DNA of 64,000 nt from Actinoplanes sp. NBRC 103695 (GCF_030269485.1 NZ_BSTL01000002.1:198341-262340), one strand, 5' to 3'. Shown: positions 38,604-47,565, numbered from the stretch's first letter. The notes: generated by a model from the sequence alone, not told the origin. Program-made: numbers and translations.

Positions 38604-38861
38604 ATGACTCGCTCGCCGGCCGAGAACAACGCCGATGGAACGGGATGGCATACGCCTCCCGTGGAGGCGGGAGACAACCATGTCCAAATCACTGCGGTCG
38701 TCATGTCGAACGATCTCTACACGTCATTGCTCTCGATCATGCCGGTGGATCCGGGCCCGACCGGTGCCTGGCTCATCAAGGAGTTACCAAGTGGCGGGCG
38801 CACCAACTCATTCATCGTGCAACCGCGGAAACGTACCGAGACTGACCGGAGCGGTTGCTAG
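38604..38861 (+). CDS. Small hypothetical protein
   Basis: 85 residues (MTRSPAENNADGTGWHTPPVEAGDNHVQITAVVMSNDLYTSLLSIMPVDPGPTGAWLIKELPSGG...). GGAGGG lies 8 bases before ATG 38604, the best evidence for expression. Codon third positions are less GC-rich than in neighbours. The stop overlaps the stop of the convergent hydrolase gene. No family recognised; it could be spurious. Confidence 0.4.
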   Translation: MTRSPAENNADGTGWHTPPVEAGDNHVQITAVVMSNDLYTSLLSIMPVDPGPTGAWLIKELPSGGRTNSFIVQPRKRTETDRSGC

Positions 38862-39709
38862 ATCGCATCCCAGAAGTCGATCAATGCGGTCGTCAGGGCG
38901 GGGAGGACGGCCGGAGGGAGCGCGTGGCCCATCCCGGGCACGGTGACCAGGCGTGAACCCGGCACCTGGGCGGCCAGATGCGCGGCGTGCGGCGGCGGGT
39001 TGATCGGGTCCTCCGGCGCCTCGATGACCAGGAACGGAACCCTGACCCGGGCGAGATCCCGCTCCAACCCGGACTGGCCGGCTCGGGCATGCGCGGCGGT
39101 ATTACGGTACGTGCCCGCGTGGTCGATGCAGGCCGCCTCCAGCGCACGGAAGTAAGCGGCGTCGAACGGGACCTTGTCGCCGTTCAACAGGCGCCAGTGT
39201 TCGACCCGCCAGTCCAGCTCGGCCTCGCGGTCACGCTCGTCGGCCAGGTGCTCCCACAACGCGAGCAGGCGCGGGTCCGGCTCCGGCATCGGCGGGGCGT
39301 CGTCGCCGCCGGCCAGGCCCGAGCCCAGCGCGGCGGTGCAGAAGGCGGTCACGCTGAGCAGGCGTTCCGGGTGGTCGGCCGCGAGGAGCTGGACGAGGAC
39401 GCCGCCCATCGACATGCCTGCCACGTGCGCCCGGTCGACCCCGGCCGCGTCCAGCACGGCCACGGCGTCGCCGGCCAGATCGGCTACCGCGTACGGGTGA
39501 TCGTCGAAGGCCCACGTCGACCGGCCGGTGTCCCGGTGGTCGTACACGATGACCCGGAACCGGGCGGCGAGCGCGTCGACCAGCTCGGACGGCCAGATCA
39601 TGGCGTTCGCGTTGGCGCCCATGACGAGCAGCACGGCCGGGGCGTCGGACGGCCCGGTGGCGCGGGCCCAGATCCGGTAGGGGCCGCCGGTGTCGGCGTA
39701 GAACTCCAT
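38858..39709 (-). CDS. Alpha/beta hydrolase
   Basis: 283 residues. The nucleophile elbow is HVAGMSMGG (GxSxG), the oxyanion region LLVMGANANAMIWP, the acid near FLVIEAPEDPINPP and the catalytic His in VPGMGHALPP. The N-terminal YDHRDTGRSTW is typical of epoxide-hydrolase/esterase-like actinomycete enzymes close to aclacinomycin methylesterase relatives. The substrate is unknown. It is divergent from the methyltransferase gene across 78 bases. Confidence 0.9.
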   Translation of the reverse strand: MEFYADTGGPYRIWARATGPSDAPAVLLVMGANANAMIWPSELVDALAARFRVIVYDHRDTGRSTWAFDDHPYAVADLAGDAVAVLDAAGVDRAHVAGMSMGGVLVQLLAADHPERLLSVTAFCTAALGSGLAGGDDAPPMPEPDPRLLALWEHLADERDREAELDWRVEHWRLLNGDKVPFDAAYFRALEAACIDHAGTYRNTAAHARAGQSGLERDLARVRVPFLVIEAPEDPINPPPHAAHLAAQVPGSRLVTVPGMGHALPPAVLPALTTALIDFWDAI

Positions 39710-39787
39710 CACCCGACTATGCCAGCGCGATCGTGGAAGGGGTCGCCGGTCCGCTCCGGCCGAGGACAGGCCCGCTACGCTGCGCGG

Positions 39788-40534
39788 GTGGAGAGCACAC
39801 CGACGCGCGCGCCCCGGCCGGTCTTCTCGGCACGTAACGCCGCCGTCTGGGCCGTCCTGCACCGGGAGCTGGAGCGGCAGTCCGGCCGGCAGCTGACCGT
39901 GCTGGACGTGGGCGGCGGCACCGGCGGCTTCGCGGTGCCGCTGGCCGAGGCGGGCCACCGGGTGACCGTGGTGGACGCCAGCCCCGACGCGCTCGCCGCG
40001 CTGACCAGGCGCGCCGCCGATGCCGGGGTGGCCGACCGGGTCCGTGCCGTGCAGGGCGACGGCGAGTCGCTCGCGGGTCTGATCGAGCCGGCCAGCGCCG
40101 ACCTCATCCTCTGCCACGCGATGCTCGAGGTGGTCGACGACCCGTCCGGGGTGGTCGCCGCGATAGCGTCCGCGCTGCGACCCGGTGGCGCGGTCAGCGT
40201 GCTGGTCGCCGGGCGGGCCGCGGCGGTGCTCGGCCGGGCCGTCAACGGTCAGCTGGGTCAGGCGTCCGCGCTGGCCACCGACGCGGACGGCCGGTCCGGG
40301 CCGCGGGACACGCTGCGCCGGCGCTACGACGTGGAGACCGCGGCGGCGCTGTTGCGCTCGGCGGGTCTCGAGGTTGAGCAGACCCATGGCGTACGCGTGC
40401 TCGCCGATCTGCTGCCCGCCGCGGTGGTCGAGGCGGACCCGCAGGCGCTGCTCGACCTGGAGCTGTCGCTGTCGGCCCGGCCGCCGTTCCGGGACATCGC
40501 GACCCAGCTCCACGTCTTCGCGCGGCACCCGTGA
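39788..40534 (+). CDS. Class I SAM-dependent methyltransferase
   Basis: 248 residues, GTG start 7 bases after TACGCT (39776-39781), so probably leaderless. SAM motif I is VLDVGGGTGGFAVPLAEAG, motif II VTVVDASPDALA, then motif III region ADLILCHAMLEVVDDPSGVVAAIASALRPGGAVSVLV. It resembles the CmoA/SmtA-like group. The stop overlaps the GTG of the next gene (GTGA), so the two are coupled. Confidence 0.88.
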   Translation: MESTPTRAPRPVFSARNAAVWAVLHRELERQSGRQLTVLDVGGGTGGFAVPLAEAGHRVTVVDASPDALAALTRRAADAGVADRVRAVQGDGESLAGLIEPASADLILCHAMLEVVDDPSGVVAAIASALRPGGAVSVLVAGRAAAVLGRAVNGQLGQASALATDADGRSGPRDTLRRRYDVETAAALLRSAGLEVEQTHGVRVLADLLPAAVVEADPQALLDLELSLSARPPFRDIATQLHVFARHP

Positions 40535-41682
40535 CCCCCGACGACCACCTGCCCGGCGCCGCTTTTCAACCCCTCATTCCCGCGTACGGGACGGGCAGCC
40601 TCGCCGATCTGATGCCGAGCGTGTCGGCGGTGCTGGGGGTGCCCGGCGCCGATGACACGCTGGGACTGCGGGAGCGGCTGGACGGCGTCGACCGGGTCGC
40701 GGTGCTGCTCGTCGACGGGCTCGGGTCGTACCAGATGCCCTTGATGGCCCCGCACGCACCGGGACTGAACTCCCTCGCCGCACGCTCCCTCACCTCGGGT
40801 TTCCCGTCGACCACACCGGTCAGCCTGGTCACGCTGGGCACGGGGGCGGCGCCCGGGCGGCACGGGGTGCTGGGGTTCATGGCGCGGCTGCCGGACGGTC
40901 GGATCCTCAACCACATCCGCTGGGACGACGACCCGCCGCCGGCCGTCTGGCAGCCGGTGCCGACGTGTTTCGAGACGGCTGCGGCGGCCGGGGTGGCGGT
41001 CACGCAGGTCACCCGGCCGGAGTTCGAGGGCACCGGGCTGACCGTGTCGGCGTACCGGGGCGCGGCCTTCACGGGCGCCTCCGATCTCGCATCGCTCGCC
41101 GGCGGGATGCTCGGCGCCTTGCGCGCCGGACCGGGCATGGTGTTCGGATATCACCCGGACCTGGACAAGCACGGCCACAACAGCGGTGTCGGCTCGCCCG
41201 AGTGGGAGGCTGCCGCCCGGGACGTGGAGCGCCTGGTCGCGATGCTGGTGGACGGGCTGCCGCCGTCCGCGGCCCTGCTGATCACGGCCGACCACGGCCA
41301 GCTCAACGTGCCCGCCGACGCCCGCTTCGACGTCTCCGGTCTCGCCGGTGTCGACGCCTTCGCGGGCGAGCCGCGGGTGCGGTACCTGCACGTCACCCCG
41401 GGTGCGGTCGATGACGTGGTGGCGGACGCGCGGGCGATGTTCGGCTCGTCGGCCCGGGTGCTCACCCGCGCGGAGGCGATCGACACCGGGCTCTACGGTC
41501 CGGTGTCTGCGGTCAATCGCGAGCGCATCGGTGACGTGGTGATCATCTGCCTGGACCGGGTCGTCGCGCTGGCCACCGCGGTCGAGCCTCCGGTGATTTC
41601 CCGGATGGTCGCCTATCACGGCTCGGTGACCGCCGCGGAGATGACGGTTCCGCTCCTCAGCGCCGTCGGCGCCTCGGGCTGA
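40531..41682 (+). CDS. Alkaline phosphatase family / nucleotide pyrophosphatase-type phosphodiesterase
   Basis: 383 residues. The fold of type I phosphodiesterases is indicated by VAVLLVDGLGSYQM (metal Asp), the nucleophile Thr in SGFPSTTPVSLVTLGTG, GYHPDLDKHGHNSG and ITADHGQLNVP (metal Asp/His). No signal peptide is evident, so it acts in the cytoplasm on a nucleotide or phosphodiester. Related genes are frequent in actinomycetes beside methyltransferases; the substrate is unproven. Confidence 0.9.
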   Translation: MTPDDHLPGAAFQPLIPAYGTGSLADLMPSVSAVLGVPGADDTLGLRERLDGVDRVAVLLVDGLGSYQMPLMAPHAPGLNSLAARSLTSGFPSTTPVSLVTLGTGAAPGRHGVLGFMARLPDGRILNHIRWDDDPPPAVWQPVPTCFETAAAAGVAVTQVTRPEFEGTGLTVSAYRGAAFTGASDLASLAGGMLGALRAGPGMVFGYHPDLDKHGHNSGVGSPEWEAAARDVERLVAMLVDGLPPSAALLITADHGQLNVPADARFDVSGLAGVDAFAGEPRVRYLHVTPGAVDDVVADARAMFGSSARVLTRAEAIDTGLYGPVSAVNRERIGDVVIICLDRVVALATAVEPPVISRMVAYHGSVTAAEMTVPLLSAVGASG

Positions 41683-41757
41683 CCGTTTTGTCGGGGGCCG
41701 GGCTGACCGTTCTTGTCGAGGGCCGGGCTGGCCGTTTTTGTCGGGGGGTCCGGCTAG
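41677..41757. repeat. Three-copy 31-bp tandem repeat between the phosphodiesterase and dinB
   Basis: Units read GGGCTGACCGTTTTGTCGGG, then CTGACCGTTCTTGTCGAGG and CTGGCCGTTTTTGTCGGGG, beginning at the phosphodiesterase stop codon. The dinB -10 hexamer TAGCCT (41755-41760) sits at the end of the last copy. Confidence 0.8.
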
Positions 41758-41767
41758 CCTCCTGACC

Positions 41768-43063
41768 ATGGGACGCAGCCATGCCGTCGGGCCGGGACGC
41801 GACCCGCGGTTCGGGCCGGATGCCGACGACGCGGGCTGCACGATCCTGCACGCCGACATGGACTCATTCTTCGTCTCGGTCGAGGTGCGCAAGCGGCCCG
41901 AGCTGCGGGGGCGGCCGGTGGTGGTCGGCGGGGCGGGCCCGCGCGGGGTGGTCAGTTCGGCGAGCTACGAGGCCCGGGAGTACGGCGTACGCAGCGCTAT
42001 GCCCGGAATGCGCGCCCGCGCCCTGTGCCCGCAGGCGATCTTCCTGCCGCCCGATTTCGCGGCATATGGAGAGGCGTCCCGCGCGGTGATGCAGATCTTC
42101 CGCGATGTCACGCCCCTGGTCGAGCCCTTGTCCCTGGACGAGGCGTTCCTCGACGTCGCCGGGGCGCAGCGCCTGCTCGGCCGGCCCGCGGTGATCGCCC
42201 GCGACATCCGCAGCCGCATCCTGGCCGAGGAGCGGCTGGTCTGCTCGATCGGCGTCGCGCCGAGCAAGTTCCTGGCCAAGCTCGGTTCCACCCGCGCCAA
42301 ACCGGACGGCATGACCGTCGTCCCGGTCGGCCAGACGCTCGACTTCCTGCACCCGCTGCCGGTCGACGCGCTGTGGGGCGTGGGGGAGCGGGCCGCCGAG
42401 TCGCTGCGACGGCTGGGCCTGTCCACGGTCGGCGACGTGGCGCAGGCCCCGGTCAGCATGCTGCGCGGCGCGCTCGGCGAGGCGTCCGCCACCCACCTGC
42501 ACGAGCTCTCCTGGGGGCGAGATCCACGCCGGGTCGAGCCCGAGCAGGCGGAGAAATCGATCGGCGCCGAGATGACCTTCGACATCGACGTCAGCGACCG
42601 TGAGCTGCTCAGGCGCAGCCTGCTCGGCCTCGCGGAAAAGGTCGGGGCGAGGCTGCGGGCGAGCGGGGTGGTGGGCCGGACGATCGCGCTCAAAGTGCGG
42701 CTGGCCGACTTCAAGACGGTCAACCGGTCCCGCACGGTGGCGGTGAACACCGATGTGGCACGTGAGATCTTCGAAATCTCCTGGGGATTGTTCACCGCGC
42801 TCGGTCCGGCCGACAAGATCAGGCTGATCGGCGTACGCGTGGAGAGCCTTGCCCCCGCAGCAACCACATCGCGGCAGCTCACGCTAGGTGAGCCGGAGCG
42901 CGGCTGGCGCGAGGCGGAGGCCGCGGCCGACGCCGTGGCTGCCCGATTCGGGCGATCTGTCGTCGGCTTGGGGAGCCTGATGGGGCGTCGCGATCTTCGC
43001 AGAACCGAAAATCACCCGCACTCGGCTGTCGTCCCGCTTTCCGACCCGCCGGGGCACTCGTAG
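41768..43063 (+). CDS. dinB: DNA polymerase IV (Y family)
   Basis: 431 residues. Catalytic residues are intact: ILHADMDSFFVSVEVRKRPEL and LSLDEAFLDVAGA. The steric-gate region, GIAPSKFLAK-like core (SIGVAPSKFLAKLGSTRAKPDG) and a little finger (EMTFDIDVSDRELLRRSLLGLAEKVGARLR) follow. It extends lesions and mismatched ends. ATG 41768 is 8 bases after TAGCCT. No LexA box is seen in front, so it may be constitutive, in contrast to the mutasome operon. Confidence 0.95.
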   Translation: MGRSHAVGPGRDPRFGPDADDAGCTILHADMDSFFVSVEVRKRPELRGRPVVVGGAGPRGVVSSASYEAREYGVRSAMPGMRARALCPQAIFLPPDFAAYGEASRAVMQIFRDVTPLVEPLSLDEAFLDVAGAQRLLGRPAVIARDIRSRILAEERLVCSIGVAPSKFLAKLGSTRAKPDGMTVVPVGQTLDFLHPLPVDALWGVGERAAESLRRLGLSTVGDVAQAPVSMLRGALGEASATHLHELSWGRDPRRVEPEQAEKSIGAEMTFDIDVSDRELLRRSLLGLAEKVGARLRASGVVGRTIALKVRLADFKTVNRSRTVAVNTDVAREIFEISWGLFTALGPADKIRLIGVRVESLAPAATTSRQLTLGEPERGWREAEAAADAVAARFGRSVVGLGSLMGRRDLRRTENHPHSAVVPLSDPPGHS

Positions 43064-43106
43064 ACTTGGCCCAGGACGGCCGGTGGGCTGTCTAGTGTCA
43101 GCGGTG

Positions 43107-43168
43107 TCACACTGGTACATCCGCCACAGCGATGTAGCGGTCTGAATGGTTATATCAGTCACACTGGT
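43107..43168. promoter_or_regulatory. Direct repeats upstream of the DUF3040 gene
   Basis: TCACACTGGT occurs at 43107-43116 and 43159-43168, 52 bases apart, with a -10-like TTATAT between them (about 43149). Possibly sites of a helically phased regulator. Only the repeat is directly seen. Confidence 0.4.
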
Positions 43169-43236
43169 TGTGTCGGTCAGACAGACCGGACCCGACCCCG
43201 GCCTCGGGGCCGGACTTGCGCCCGGGGAGGAAAGCC

Positions 43237-43626
43237 GTGCCGCTCTCTGAGCACGAGCAGCGGCTGTTCGATCAGATCGAGCGGTCGCTTGCCGAGGACC
43301 CTAAATTCGCCTCGGCTGTGCGGGCCAGCGACCCGCGTTTCCACGCTCGTCGCCGGTTGGTGATCGCCGCGTTCATGATCGTCGCCGGATTGGGCCTACT
43401 CGTCTACGGCACGGTTACCAGCGTGACGCTGCTCGGCGTGGCCGGCTTCGTCGTGATGCTGGGCTCCGCGGCCTTCGCCATGCACAGCCGTCGCAAGGGA
43501 CAGAACACCGACCTGCACGCGGTCGGCGGCACAGCCACGCGCCGCACAGGCCGCCCGCGCAAGTCCGGCGGGCTGCTCGACAGGCTCGAGGAGCGGTGGA
43601 AGAACCGCCCCGAGGGTCACCGCTAG
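43237..43626 (+). CDS. DUF3040 membrane protein
   Basis: 129 residues from GTG 43237, preceded by GGGGAGGAAA. The N-terminus PLSEHEQRLFDQIERSLAEDPKFASAVR is the DUF3040 signature. Two adjacent membrane helices follow (LVIAAFMIVAGLGLLVYGTV and LLGVAGFVVMLGSAAFAMH), then a basic cytoplasmic tail. It is widespread in actinomycetes next to the dcw region; the function is unknown. Confidence 0.92.
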   Translation: MPLSEHEQRLFDQIERSLAEDPKFASAVRASDPRFHARRRLVIAAFMIVAGLGLLVYGTVTSVTLLGVAGFVVMLGSAAFAMHSRRKGQNTDLHAVGGTATRRTGRPRKSGGLLDRLEERWKNRPEGHR

Positions 43627-43645
43627 CAGGCGGACGGGCGATCAA

Positions 43646-43670
43646 CGATGGCGGCCTCCGGCCGCCATCG
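43646..43670 (+). terminator. Strong hairpin terminator after the DUF3040 gene
   Basis: CGATGGCGGCC (43646-43656) pairs perfectly with GGCCGCCATCG (43660-43670) around a 3-base loop, followed by CCGTTTCTGT. Placed 20 bases after the stop codon. Confidence 0.8.
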
Positions 43671-43800
43671 CCGTTTCTGTGCCCGCCCCCTTCCCGGCAG
43701 GCTCCCGCCGTCAACCTGATCACGGGGCCTGTGGCGCGTCCGGCGTGGTGCTCGGGCTGAAGACGCGGCGCGGTGCGGTCACACGGCTTGTGGGGTGATT

Positions 43801-43826
43801 TCGCGGAGCGCGGCCTTGCTCCGCGA
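43801..43826. other. Hairpin upstream of the methyltransferase
   Basis: TCGCGGAGC (43801-43809) and GCTCCGCGA (43818-43826) form a 9-bp stem with an 8-base loop in the 285-base gap before the next gene. Nothing else in the gap is recognisable. Confidence 0.5.
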
Positions 43827-43911
43827 CACTATCCACGATCAGCTGGTGCTCGCACACAATCTGCACAAGCGGCGCGCGATCTCTCCCCACTCCGCTGACA
43901 CCCTCATCGGC

Positions 43912-44733
43912 ATGACCGTCGCTTACCTCGACCACGCCGCCACCACGGAACCTGGCCGCCGCTACAAGCGCTCCCTGCTGGAAGCCCTTGACCTCCGCCC
44001 CGGCCTCACGGTCCTCGACGTCGGCTGCGGCCCCGGCACCGACCTCCCCGGCATGGTCGCCGCGGTCACCCACCCTCCTTCCCGCAGCGGCCGCGCTTCC
44101 GGTCCGGAGGCGCTTTGCTCTGAGCACATATATGCATCACCCTTGTCGGTGGGCAGGGTGATCGGTGTTGATCGTGATCCGGGAATGGCGGACGAGGCGC
44201 GGCGACGTTGTCCCAGCTCGGTGGAGATTCTGGTCGGCGATGCCCATGAGCTGCCACTCGACGATGCGTCGGTGGACCGGGCGCGGGTGGACCGGGTGCT
44301 GCAGCATCTCGCCGACCCGGAGCGTGCGCTGGCCGAGCTTCACCGGGTGGTCCGCCCCGGTGGCACCGTGGTGCTGGCCGACCCCGACTGGGACACCCTG
44401 GCGATCGCCGACCCCGACACGGCGACAAGTCGTGCCTACACGCGCTATGTGACCGGCCACGTCGTCCGCAACGCCACGATCGGCCGTGAACTGGCCCGGC
44501 TCCTGCACGCCGCCGGCTTCGCCGTGGTCGAGGTGGTCGCTGAATCCATCCTCTTCACCGACTACGCCGAGGCTGAGGCGATCCTCCGCATGCCCGATGT
44601 GGCCCGCCGTGGCTGGGAGTCCGGCGCCTTGGACCCGCACGCGAGCCGCGCCTGGCTGTCCCGCCTCGCCGCCGGCCCTTTTGTAGGCGGCTTCACCTTC
44701 TACACCGTGAAGGCGCACCGACCAGCCCCCTGA
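43912..44733 (+). CDS. SAM-dependent methyltransferase with a 26-residue in-frame insertion
   Basis: 273 residues. Motif I is VLDVGCGPGTDLPGMVAAVT and motif II GRVIGVDRDPGMADEARRR, then GDAHELPLDDASVD and a C-terminal half typical of ubiquinone/menaquinone-like methyltransferases. Between the two motifs, where homologues normally have two or three residues, the sequence HPPSRSGRASGPEALCSEHI plus YASPLS is inserted (44071-44148, exactly 78 bases). The inserted DNA carries the dispersed module also found at 56.84 kb. The site lies in the loop before the SAM-ribose-binding acidic residue, so the enzyme could be damaged although the frame is kept. Confidence 0.8.
   Translation: MTVAYLDHAATTEPGRRYKRSLLEALDLRPGLTVLDVGCGPGTDLPGMVAAVTHPPSRSGRASGPEALCSEHIYASPLSVGRVIGVDRDPGMADEARRRCPSSVEILVGDAHELPLDDASVDRARVDRVLQHLADPERALAELHRVVRPGGTVVLADPDWDTLAIADPDTATSRAYTRYVTGHVVRNATIGRELARLLHAAGFAVVEVVAESILFTDYAEAEAILRMPDVARRGWESGALDPHASRAWLSRLAAGPFVGGFTFYTVKAHRPAP
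44112..44142. repeat. Dispersed short repeat, copy A (inside the methyltransferase gene)
   Basis: CTTTGCTCTGAGCACATATA, identical over 21 bases (with a leading G) to 56840-56860, is followed by TGCATCACCCT, shared with copy C at 56921. It is in the in-frame insertion of the methyltransferase. An ATCACCC / GGGTGAT hairpin spans its right edge into the gene (44137-44163). Confidence 0.75.
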
Positions 44734-45098
44734 CGACGCCGCGTTGCGTGTAGGTAGGCGTTGCGTATAGGTAAGCAGAGCAAAACGCACCCCGCCCAAG
44801 AAAGGCGAGGGGCCAGTCAGCTGTGAGCCGAGTGCGCATCGGCCGGAGCGCCGGCAGGGCCAGAGAGTGGGCGTTGCGCGGCCAGTGGCGTTGCGCGGCC
44901 AGTGGCGTTGCGCGGCCAGTGGCGTTGCGCGGCCGGAACACGGCGACGGCCCGCCCGCGGGTGCGGGTGGGCCGTCGGGCGTGATTATCAGCGGGCGACG
45001 TTGTCAGCGGGCGTGATTGTCAGCGGGTGCGCGTTGTGGGCGGGCGACGTTGCTCGCGGCGGGTTGTCAGGGGGCGAAGTTTGCCAGCTGGCGGGCTG
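44734..45098. repeat. Tandem-repeat gap with dispersed repeat copy D
   Basis: Two 17-bp units (GCGTTGCGTGTAGGTAG, 44741-44757, and GCGTTGCGTATAGGTAA, 44758-44774) lead into copy D of the dispersed repeat. D on the minus strand is GCTCTGCTTACCTATACGCA (44781-44762). Four more 17-bp units (GCGTTGCGCGGCCAGTG) follow at 44871-44936, sharing the GCGTTGCG start. From 44983 to 45110, TGTCAGCGGGC-like units recur irregularly. No gene is seen. Confidence 0.75.
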
Positions 45099-47546
45099 TC
45101 AGCGGGCTCGTGACGCCAGGAGGCGGCGCGGGCTGAAGCGGACCAAGGACTCGCGGATGCGGCTGAAGAAACCCATCGCGACGGCTGAGGCGTCGCCCGT
45201 TGCCAGGCGCCAGCGCAGCATCACCGAAGGGGGCATCAGCGTGGCCACCAGGCGGGTGCGCCGGGTCGCCGAGCGGGACAAGCCCTTGCGTACGTGAGTG
45301 AGGGCCTCGGTCAGCTCGCCGCCCTGGAGGGGGCGCCGGGCGTAACGGGCCCGCTCCTCGGCGCGGCCCAGCAGGGTGGCCGACTCGGCGGGCTGGGATT
45401 CCAGCTCCGCCTCGCGGACCAGGCGCTGGGCGGTGACCCGTGGGGTTTCTGTCGGGTCGATCGGCACCCGGTAGTCGATCATCGTGTCGATGAGCTCGTC
45501 CCAGGCCGCGTGGGCGTCGGCCCTGGCCTGGGTGGTTTCCGTGGTCACCGTGATGTCCGTTGCGCCGGTGGCGGCGAGGGGTGTGACCGGCTGCAACTCT
45601 TTGACCGTGGCCGCGTGTCTGCGGCGGCGGGTCAGCGAGCGGCGCAGCGCGGGGACCAGGAGCAGGGCGATCAGCAGCGCGGCTATGCCGACGATCCAGA
45701 GGGCCGTCGTGGAGCCTCCGGAGGAGCCGGTGCCGCCACCGCCGGCCAGGGCGGGGTCGTCGAAGTTGCGGTCGGGGCGCTCCAGGTCGGTGGCGCCGCC
45801 GGACGAGGTCGCGTTGGGGGCCGTCGGAGTGGTCGAGGACGACTCCACCGGGTCGGGGGCGTCGACGTCGGGGGCCCAGGCGGAGCGGGTGGAGCCGACC
45901 ACGCCGGACACCGGGGTGGCGTCGAACGGAACCCAGCCGAAGCCGTCGAAGTAGACCTCGGTCCACGCGTGGGCGTTGCGGTTGGTGATCGTCCACGTGT
46001 TGCCGTCGCGGTCGCCGCCGCGGGTGAAGCCGAACGCCACCCGGGCGGGGATGCCCGCTTGGCGGACCATCCAGGCCATCGCGGCCGCGTACTGCTGGCA
46101 GTAGCCGGCCTTGTTCTGCAGGAACGCGGCGATCTCGGAGCCCGACGTACCACTCGTAGTCTGCAGGTTGTAGGTGAACCCGTTGTCCCGCGAGAAGTGG
46201 TTGTAGATCGCCATGACCTTGTCGTAGTCGGTTTCCTTGCCCTTGATCAGGCCGGCGACCAACTGCTCGACGACCGCGTCCTTCGGTACGGTCGTGAGGG
46301 CCCGGAGGGTGTCGTCCGTGACCGGCTGCGATTCACGCAGCGCCTCCGGCCGGTAGTTGGCGCGGACGTAGTCGAACGAGTACTCCTTGTCGCGGGTGGT
46401 CGTGCGGGTGGAGAAGACGACCTGAGTGTTGGGGTCGAAGTTCCAGGCGGCGCCCAGTTCGTCGGTCGCCACCGGAGTGGAGTAGATCGGCGCGAACGCC
46501 ATCGTCAGGTCGAGGATCTTCACCGAGGCCTTGTACTCGGCGAACTGCACGCCGGGCCGCCTGGTCTGGCGCGGGTCGGGCAGGCCGCGGGTGACCTGCT
46601 GGCCGGTCGGGGTGCGGTTGGCGAAGCCCTGCGCGTTCACCACGTCGGCCACGGCGAGGCGGAGGTAGAACGGGTCCTCCTCGTTCGTGGTCACCTGGAT
46701 CATGTCCTTGGTCTCGCTCTGGGTGAGCGAGCCGCTGAGCGAGGAGAAGAGGTTGACCCGTCCGTTGCCGCCGCCACCGAAGCCGCTGCCGGCGCCGCCC
46801 GTGCCGACCTGGGTCAGGCGGGACAGCAGGCCGGTGGTGAGCCCGGGGACGACCAGCGGGAGCAGCACCGCCGCGGCAACGCCGACCGCGGCGAGCCGGC
46901 GACCGGCGGCCGCCAGCGGGGACGGCTCCCAGACGTCGACGTCGCGCCCGTCACCGGTGAAGCGGCGGCCGAAGCGGCGTACCCGATCGACGTTGTCCGC
47001 GACCAGGAGCCAGAGGAACCCGATCGCGCCCACGATGAACGGGACCGCCGGGACGCTGTCGACGAAGATGGCGACCGGCACCGAGTAGATGGCGAGCATC
47101 GGCAGGCCGGCCAGGGCGGGCTTGCGCATGCCGACGGTGAGCAGGTCGACCGCGATCGCGCAGCCGCCGACGCCGAGCACGGTGATGAACTGCAGCGCGT
47201 CCCGGTCGGGCACCGGCACCCCGTAGTTGCGGGTGTCCTCGCCGGCCTGGCCGAACAGCTGCCCGAAGTGCTCGAACGTGTCCGGTCCCGGGATCAGCCC
47301 GAGGATCTCGTCGCCGCTGGGGAACATCCAGGTCAGCACGAGCAGCAGGGTCAGCACCATGGCGAGCGCCTGGCCCCAGCCGGGGATGCGCAGCGTACGT
47401 GTGAGCACCGCCGCCCCCGCGACCAGCCCGACCGCGAGGATGCACTGCATCAGCCACACCCACGAATCGAAGATCACGGAGAGGGGGGCGGCGGCCAGCA
47501 GTGTGGCAGTGGCCGCGACCAGCCCGAGTCGCCTTCGCCCGGTCAC
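45099..47546 (-). CDS. TgpA-like transglutaminase with DUF3488 membrane domain
   Basis: 815 residues from GTG 47546, preferred because AGGAG lies 6 bases upstream; ATG 47582 overlaps the DUF58 gene. Several membrane helices (about 10-240) precede an extracytoplasmic transglutaminase-like domain with catalytic Cys in NKAGYCQQYAAAMAWMVRQAGIPARVAFGF, His in NRNAHAWTEVYFDGFGWVPFDATP and the following Asp. One more helix (TTALWIVGIAALLIALLLVPAL) and a cytoplasmic tail end it. With DUF58 and MoxR it forms a widely conserved envelope module of unproven function. Confidence 0.92.
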   Translation of the reverse strand: MTGRRRLGLVAATATLLAAAPLSVIFDSWVWLMQCILAVGLVAGAAVLTRTLRIPGWGQALAMVLTLLLVLTWMFPSGDEILGLIPGPDTFEHFGQLFGQAGEDTRNYGVPVPDRDALQFITVLGVGGCAIAVDLLTVGMRKPALAGLPMLAIYSVPVAIFVDSVPAVPFIVGAIGFLWLLVADNVDRVRRFGRRFTGDGRDVDVWEPSPLAAAGRRLAAVGVAAAVLLPLVVPGLTTGLLSRLTQVGTGGAGSGFGGGGNGRVNLFSSLSGSLTQSETKDMIQVTTNEEDPFYLRLAVADVVNAQGFANRTPTGQQVTRGLPDPRQTRRPGVQFAEYKASVKILDLTMAFAPIYSTPVATDELGAAWNFDPNTQVVFSTRTTTRDKEYSFDYVRANYRPEALRESQPVTDDTLRALTTVPKDAVVEQLVAGLIKGKETDYDKVMAIYNHFSRDNGFTYNLQTTSGTSGSEIAAFLQNKAGYCQQYAAAMAWMVRQAGIPARVAFGFTRGGDRDGNTWTITNRNAHAWTEVYFDGFGWVPFDATPVSGVVGSTRSAWAPDVDAPDPVESSSTTPTAPNATSSGGATDLERPDRNFDDPALAGGGGTGSSGGSTTALWIVGIAALLIALLLVPALRRSLTRRRRHAATVKELQPVTPLAATGATDITVTTETTQARADAHAAWDELIDTMIDYRVPIDPTETPRVTAQRLVREAELESQPAESATLLGRAEERARYARRPLQGGELTEALTHVRKGLSRSATRRTRLVATLMPPSVMLRWRLATGDASAVAMGFFSRIRESLVRFSPRRLLASRAR

Positions 47547-47565
47547 CTCAGACTCCTGTCGTATG

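Noticed and set aside
38635-38946. Alternative frames overlapping the small gene at 38604
   Set aside because: They lack ribosome binding sites and run into the antisense of the hydrolase gene.
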